NCBI GenBank assembly: GCA_036493895.1
Contig: DASXOZ010000033.1
Location: 62,001-126,000 of the forward strand
From: Candidatus Binatia bacterium
GTDB taxonomy: Bacteria > Desulfobacterota > Binatia > UBA1149 > CAITLU01
DNA: 64,000 nucleotides
Direction of reading: 5' to 3'
Both the position numbers and the translations under genes were made by a program. Shown here one piece after another: positions 59,251-64,000 of this stretch (the first letter of the stretch is position 1; every line of letters starts with the position of its first letter). The notes beneath the pieces are model-generated. The model was not told the origin of the DNA. It made no database searches and saw only the letters and a program-made list of their open reading frames with translations.

Positions 59251-62200
59251 CACGCGCCGGCCTCCGCATCGCTGCTGAAAGGCGCGGCGATCATTCCGTA
59301 GACGACCGGCAGCACGAGCAGGGTCACCACGAGCGTCGTCAGCATTCCTCCGATCAGCACGACGGCGAACGGCTTCTGGGTTTCGCTGCCGACGCCGTGG
59401 GAAAGCGCCATCGGCAGCAGGCCGAGGATGGCAAGGATCGCCGCCATCAAGACCGCGCGAAATCGCCGCGCCGTGCCGTGGATCGTCGCGTCGGCCAGCT
59501 CGCGGCCTTCGTTGCGCTCGTTGTCGATGGCCGACAACACGAGCAGGCCGGCGAGCGAGATCTGTCCGAGCAGGGCGATGAAGCCGACGGCGGCGCTTAC
59601 GGACAGCGGGATGCCGGCGATCTGGAGCGCGAAGACGCCGCCGGTTGCCGCGAACGGCGCCACGGCGATCACGCACGCGGCTGCGCGGCCGCTGCCGAGG
59701 GCCGCGTACAGCAGCGCGAGTACGACCGCGACGGCCACCGGAAGAATCACGCGGAGCCTTGCCATCGCGCGCTGCTGGTTCTCGAACTCGCCGCCCCAGG
59801 CGAAGTAATGCCCGTCGGGAACCTCGACGTCGTGCGAGACCGCTTTCATGGCGTCCGCGATCACCGAAGACATGTCGCGCCCTTCGACGTTGAATTTGAG
59901 CGCGAGAAAACGGCTGTTGTCCTCGCGATTGATCGTCGCGCGCCCGTCGGCGACGTCGATCGCCGAGATCGAGCCGAGAGGCACGCGTCCGCCGTCGGCC
60001 GAGGACAGCATCAGGCGATGGATGTGGTCGGCGTCGTTGCGCTCGGAAAGCGGCAGCTCGACGCGCACCGGAATCGGCTGCTCGCCGCGCCACGTCTGGG
60101 TGACGACCTTGCCGGCAAGAGCGGTCTGGATCAGGTCCTGGGCGTCGGCGACCGAGATGCCGCCGCGGGCCAGCGCAGCGCGATCCAGCCCGATGCGAAG
60201 CTGGGGAACCATCGCGTCGCGATAAAGGTCGAGGTCGACGATGCCCGGGATTTTCTGGAGCGAATCCTTCGCCCTCTCCAGCGCGGTGCGCATCGCATCG
60301 AGGTCGGGGCCGAAGATTTTCAGCACCACCTGGCCGCGCACTCCACTGACGGCCTCCTCGACGTTGTCCTTGATCGGTTGCGAGAAGTTGTAGCGCACGC
60401 CCGGGATCTGCACGAGCGACCCGCGCATCTGCTCGGTCAGCGAGTCCATGTCCAGGCCCGGCCTCCACTGGTCCCGCGGCTTCAGGCGCACGAAAGTCTC
60501 GCTCATGTTCACGCCTTCGTCGTCGGTGCCGTCCTCGGGGCGGCCCTGCTCGCTCATCGTCGCGATCGCCTCGGGGAACGCCATGATCCGCTTGCGCACG
60601 TCGACGAGGATCTCCTGCGCGCGCTCGAACGCGATGCTCGGCGGCATCTCGACGAAGATCACGAAGTCGCCTTCGTCGAGCTGGGGCAGGAACTCCCGCC
60701 CGAGCGTCGCCGCGGTGACTGCGCCGCAGGCCAGGAGGAGAACGGCCGCGGCGCACACCAGTACGCGACGCTCGAGCAGGAGCGAGACGAGGGCGCGGTA
60801 TCGCTCCCTCAGCCTCTCGACGAATGCCGGCTCGGCGATCTCGCCGTCGCGGGGACTGAGCGCCAGCGCGCAGAGCGCCGGCACCAGCGTCAGCGAGCAG
60901 ACCAGCGCCGCGAGGAGCGCGAACGTGTAGGTAAGCGCCAGCGGCCGGAAGATGCGGCCTTCGACGCGCTGGAGCGTGAAGACCGGGATCAGCGCCGCGA
61001 TGATGATCGCCATCGAGAAAAACGTCGGCCGTGCGACGTCGCGCGCGGCGTGCGCGATGAGCGCGAGCATTTCGCCGGGAAGGCGAGGGCGCCGGCGGCG
61101 GATCTCGTGCATCACGTTCTCGACGAGGATCAGCGCGCCGTCGACGAGGATGCCGAAATCGATGGCACCCATCGAGATCAGGTTGGCCGGCAGTCCGATG
61201 ACCCTCAGGCCGATGAAAGCGGCAAGCAGGCAAAGGGGAATGACGATGGCGACGATCAGCGCGCCGCGCGTGGTGCGCAGGAAGATCCACGCGACCAGCA
61301 GGATCAGCATCCCGCCGAACAGCAGGTTGTGGCGTACGGTATCGAGCGTGTGCGAGACGAGCCAGGTGCGGTCGTAGAACGCCTCGAGCTTCATGCCCTT
61401 CGGGAGCATCCCGTTGTTGAGCTGCTCGACTTTGGCGTGCACGCCCTCGAGCACCTGCGAAGGGTTTTCCCCGCGGCGCATCAGCACGAAGCCCTCGATG
61501 ATCTCCGGCTGCTCGTTCAGGCCCACCGACCCGCGCCGCGGCGTGTAGGACCGGACGATGCGCGCGACGTCGGCTACCGTGATCGGGCTTCCGTTCTGGC
61601 TTTTCAGGACGACGTTGCCGACGTCGTCGGGGCCGCTCATCCAGCCGACGCTGCGCACGACCATTTCCTGCTCGCCGTGGCGCAGGAACCCGCCGCCGAC
61701 GCTCAGGTTGGCGTGCTCGAGCGCAGTCGTGACGTCCTGGATCGTCAGGTCGCGAGCCAGCAGCTGGTCGGGATCGACCTCGACGTGGTATTCCTCGAGG
61801 AAGCCGCCGCTGGAGACGACGTCGGCGACGCCGGGAACCTGCTTGAACACCCGCGTCACCAGGTTCTGCTGCGTCGCGCGGATGTCGTAGAGGCTGTGGC
61901 GGTCGCTCGAAAGACGGTACTGGAAGATCTCTCCGAGTGGAGTGTCCTCGGGCCCGAGCACGGGCGTCACGCCTTCGGGCAGGTCCGTCGTCGAGATCCT
62001 CTCGCCGACCCAGGCCCTCGCCTTGAACGGATCCGCATCGTCGTCGAACGTCAGGAAGATCAGCGACAGGCCGAACAGGCTCTCGCTGCGCATGCCGATC
62101 ATCGACGGCGTGCCGTTGAGCGAGCGCTCGAGCGGGATGGTGATCTGGCGCTCGATTTCTTCGGGCGCCAGGCCGGGCATCTGCGCAATGACGTTGACCT

Positions 62201-62336
62201 GCAGGTTGGTGACGTCCGGATAGGCCTCGATCGCGGTATCGAGGTAGGCGCGAAGGCCCACGAGGCCCACGGCCACGCCGAACGCGACGACGGCCCAGCG
62301 GCGCTGGACACACAGGTTGATCAGCGCGGCCAGCAT
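59250..62336 (-). CDS. CzcA/CusA-type heavy-metal RND efflux pump
   Basis: The 1028-residue inner-membrane pump uses the proton gradient to expel metal ions. The first TM (WAVVAFGVAVGLVGLRAYLD) and PDVTNLQVNVIAQMPGLAPEEIERQITIPLE are standard. The heavy-metal motif DFGILVDG lies in TM4 (393-400) with its two Asp. AEGVNMSETFVRLKPRDQWRP and YNFSQPIKDNVEEAVSGVRGQ fit CzcA. The periplasmic Met pair of CusA (Cu/Ag) is not evident, so Zn/Co/Cd/Ni is more likely. It is 10 bases from the adaptor gene. Confidence 0.93.
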   Translation of the reverse strand: MLAALINLCVQRRWAVVAFGVAVGLVGLRAYLDTAIEAYPDVTNLQVNVIAQMPGLAPEEIERQITIPLERSLNGTPSMIGMRSESLFGLSLIFLTFDDDADPFKARAWVGERISTTDLPEGVTPVLGPEDTPLGEIFQYRLSSDRHSLYDIRATQQNLVTRVFKQVPGVADVVSSGGFLEEYHVEVDPDQLLARDLTIQDVTTALEHANLSVGGGFLRHGEQEMVVRSVGWMSGPDDVGNVVLKSQNGSPITVADVARIVRSYTPRRGSVGLNEQPEIIEGFVLMRRGENPSQVLEGVHAKVEQLNNGMLPKGMKLEAFYDRTWLVSHTLDTVRHNLLFGGMLILLVAWIFLRTTRGALIVAIVIPLCLLAAFIGLRVIGLPANLISMGAIDFGILVDGALILVENVMHEIRRRRPRLPGEMLALIAHAARDVARPTFFSMAIIIAALIPVFTLQRVEGRIFRPLALTYTFALLAALVCSLTLVPALCALALSPRDGEIAEPAFVERLRERYRALVSLLLERRVLVCAAAVLLLACGAVTAATLGREFLPQLDEGDFVIFVEMPPSIAFERAQEILVDVRKRIMAFPEAIATMSEQGRPEDGTDDEGVNMSETFVRLKPRDQWRPGLDMDSLTEQMRGSLVQIPGVRYNFSQPIKDNVEEAVSGVRGQVVLKIFGPDLDAMRTALERAKDSLQKIPGIVDLDLYRDAMVPQLRIGLDRAALARGGISVADAQDLIQTALAGKVVTQTWRGEQPIPVRVELPLSERNDADHIHRLMLSSADGGRVPLGSISAIDVADGRATINREDNSRFLALKFNVEGRDMSSVIADAMKAVSHDVEVPDGHYFAWGGEFENQQRAMARLRVILPVAVAVVLALLYAALGSGRAAACVIAVAPFAATGGVFALQIAGIPLSVSAAVGFIALLGQISLAGLLVLSAIDNERNEGRELADATIHGTARRFRAVLMAAILAILGLLPMALSHGVGSETQKPFAVVLIGGMLTTLVVTLLVLPVVYGMIAAPFSSDAEAGA

Positions 62337-62346
62337 CGGCGTCGGA

Positions 62347-63492
62347 CTACAGGAGTTGCTCGGCGGCGCCGTCGAGAAGCAGCGCGCCTTCGACGACGAC
62401 CTTGTCGCCCATGGCGACGCCCTCGAGCACTCGCACCTGCCCGTCGATCGACGCGCCTACCTTGACGTCGCGCGCCTGGAACGTGTCGGTGGCTGCCTGC
62501 ACGTAGACGACGGTGCGCATCCCGTCCTTGACGAGCACGGCAGCCGACGGAATCGAGATGCCCGGCACGTCGCCGGATTCGATGGTTGCGCGCGCGTACA
62601 TGCCCGAGCGCAGCACCGGCTCGTCCGCGTCGAGGGACACGTAGACGGGCGCAGTGCGGATGTTGCCCTCGACTGCTGCGCCGATGTTGACCACCTGGCC
62701 GACGAGCTTGCGCGAAAGACTCGGCACGTCGACGCTGACGCGCGCACCCTGGTTGACCAGCGGAAGGTCGCGCTCGAAAACGTCGGCGATGATCCAGGTG
62801 GCAGACGGATTGGCGATCTCCAGCACCGGGTCGCCGTCCGGCGAGACGTAAGTGCCGGCGGTTGCGCCGACGCTCTGGACGGTCCCGCTGATCGGCGCCT
62901 TGATGGTGACCGTCGGGCCGATGCCGTCGCCGAGGAAAGCGGTCTTCGCCTGGATGCCGCCCAGCTCGGCTTCACTCTCGCTGAGCTTGGTCATCGCGGC
63001 CTGCATCTCGCTCGGGACGTCTACGCCCGCTGCCGCCATCCTCTGGTGGCGCGCCACCTCGCGGCGCGCTTCTTCGAGACCGGCATTGGCCGAAGCGAGC
63101 TGCGCGCGCGCATCGGCGGCGTCGGGACTGCTCAGCACCGCCACGGCATCGCCGGCGCTTACGTGGGAGCCGATCTTGACCTTGACTTCGACGACACGGC
63201 CACCGACCAGGGCGTCTACCCGCGAGACGGCACCGTCGCGAAATGCGACCCTCGCCGGTGCACGAACCACTCCCGAGCCGGTGGCCGCCTTGGCGTCGAC
63301 CGTATGCACGTACGGACGCGACGCCTCGTCGATCCTGACGGTGCCATCCGGCTGCGGCTGCGAGGTTCCGCTGGAGAACGAAAGCCGGGGCTCCTCACTT
63401 CTGCTGCAGGAGCTGCAGGAGAAGGAACAGGCGACTGCCATTGTCGCCAACAGCATTCTGCCGAGCTTGGGTACGATCCGCGGCTGTGGCAT
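62347..63492 (-). CDS. periplasmic adaptor of RND efflux, CzcB-like
   Basis: The 381-residue adaptor links pump and outer-membrane channel. A signal peptide with several Cys (FSCSSCSRS) suggests a lipoprotein anchor. The lipoyl-type halves flank an alpha-hairpin: VDALVGGRVVEVKVKIGSHVSAGDAVAVL and APISGTVQSVGATAGTYVSPDGDPVLEI, with AQLASANAGLEEARREVARHQRMA between. It lacks the long metal-binding His-rich start of CzcB. It heads the operon. A plus-strand gene starts 23 bases upstream of its start codon. Confidence 0.9.
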   Translation of the reverse strand: MPQPRIVPKLGRMLLATMAVACSFSCSSCSRSEEPRLSFSSGTSQPQPDGTVRIDEASRPYVHTVDAKAATGSGVVRAPARVAFRDGAVSRVDALVGGRVVEVKVKIGSHVSAGDAVAVLSSPDAADARAQLASANAGLEEARREVARHQRMAAAGVDVPSEMQAAMTKLSESEAELGGIQAKTAFLGDGIGPTVTIKAPISGTVQSVGATAGTYVSPDGDPVLEIANPSATWIIADVFERDLPLVNQGARVSVDVPSLSRKLVGQVVNIGAAVEGNIRTAPVYVSLDADEPVLRSGMYARATIESGDVPGISIPSAAVLVKDGMRTVVYVQAATDTFQARDVKVGASIDGQVRVLEGVAMGDKVVVEGALLLDGAAEQLL

Positions 63493-63515
63493 GGCTCTTG
63501 GTTAGAGCCAATTCC

Positions 63516-64000
63516 ATGCCAGAGGCCGACCGGCAGCATATGCCCGAAAATGCAGCGAGAATGGCTGCGGCAGCCGCCCCGGCTTTCGGGCAAATCCGCC
63601 CCGGTCTCGGCATTTTTGCCTCACGCGGGCGGCGCTGGAGCATCTGCCTCGACATCGTGCTGACCGGAGCACTGGCCGGCATCGCGCTGTTCGGTGTCTA
63701 CGGGTTCGGCATGGTGCTGCGCGAGAAGACCGACCTTCGCACTGCAGTCACCCGCGAGATGCGCATTCTCGGCGAAAGCCTGCGCGTCGCGGTCCAGAAC
63801 GCAGTGCGCGACCAGCAGCTCGACGACGTGCGCGAGATCCTGGACAAGCTCGACCTCGAGGATGCCACCGTCGACATCACCGTGAGCGACGTCACGGGCA
63901 AGCTGCTGGCCGAGTCTCCCGGCGCCGAGTTCGCCGAGCCGGAAAAATCGGTGGCGACGGCGGTGCTTTCCGGCGTTTCGTCCACGCTTCGCTACCCGCG
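63516..64000 (+). CDS. probable sensor histidine kinase, 3' end cut by window
   Basis: The frame is open to the window edge (161 codons). It has an N-terminal TM helix (ICLDIVLTGALAGIALFGVYGFGMVL), then a likely periplasmic region: EKTDLRTAVTREMRILGESLRVAVQNAVRDQQLDDVREILDKLDLEDATVDITVSDVTGKLLAES. This is the usual input layout of two-component kinases; the HAMP, HisKA and ATPase parts would lie beyond the window. Only 23 bases separate it from the divergent czcB-like gene, so its real start may be a later ATG (63540 or 63561). It probably controls the pump. The kinase call is by context and layout. Confidence 0.6.
   Translation, partial: MPEADRQHMPENAARMAAAAAPAFGQIRPGLGIFASRGRRWSICLDIVLTGALAGIALFGVYGFGMVLREKTDLRTAVTREMRILGESLRVAVQNAVRDQQLDDVREILDKLDLEDATVDITVSDVTGKLLAESPGAEFAEPEKSVATAVLSGVSSTLRYP

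Noticed and set aside
59397..62465. A 1022-codon open frame on the + strand opposite the RND pump gene
   Set aside because: Arg/His/Asp-rich reverse reading of czcA with no signal, domain or ribosome site.

Overview
The window is about 64 kb of high-GC DNA, nearly all protein-coding, with no tRNA, rRNA, CRISPR array or recognisable insertion sequence. The gene content suggests a free-living Gram-negative bacterium of the broad deltaproteobacterial kind (Myxococcota, Desulfobacterota or Binatota). Pointers are a Myxococcus-type Cys-rich repeat, a secreted cytochrome with a polythreonine linker, Asp/Cys-rich lipoproteins, a WS/DGAT acyltransferase, and a lysC-cimA pair. This placement is inference; no rRNA gene is present to settle it.

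Bases 1-11,600 form an accessory, mostly secreted region. It holds a cut HxlR regulator, small lipoproteins, a Rap1a-fold protein, a TerB-like protein, a dockerin-like Cys-rich protein, and a GH44 glycoside hydrolase with PKD and FN3 modules. A thiolase, a VIT1/CCC1 metal transporter and a parallel beta-helix protein follow. Bases 11,766-17,389 hold a compact set with haem-binding motifs: a tandem RidA protein, a beta-propeller/TPR lipoprotein with one CxxCH, a tetrahaem secreted protein and a mono-haem anchored protein. This is the best candidate here for an uncharacterised system.

Bases 18,500-35,900 are a dense housekeeping run on the + strand: tilS, ftsH, glmM, pdxJ, nnr, tsaE, lysC, cimA, a cysteine desulfurase, mnmA, mtaB, rnc, era and der. 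From glmM on, most junctions overlap or are a few bases apart, so translational coupling is likely. The run joins tRNA modification, cell-wall precursor supply, amino-acid synthesis and ribosome-assembly GTPases. A gamma-carbonic-anhydrase-like gene on the other strand ends it. guaB, guaA, dnaE and hflX follow (36,633-44,791); guaA has a related tandem repeat array on each side.

Bases 44,782-57,843 are mixed: an exported protein of less GC-rich composition, a PgsA-like enzyme, a TANGO2/NRDE protein, an aldo/keto reductase, a WS/DGAT acyltransferase, a radical SAM/SPASM protein, a flavin amine oxidase, an Hsp20 with an in-frame 12-bp repeat, a MoxR ATPase/VWA pair, a bifunctional-nuclease-domain protein and a membrane-anchored TPR protein. 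The window ends with a minus-strand CzcB-CzcA-CzcC metal-efflux operon. A divergent gene next to it, cut by the window edge, looks like a sensor kinase that could control the operon.

Hairpins I read as terminators sit at 2513, 11595, 16742 and 53834. Two convergent gene ends (near 4340 and 17450) carry copies of a GGTGCCTGACC palindromic motif that probably ends transcription from both sides.
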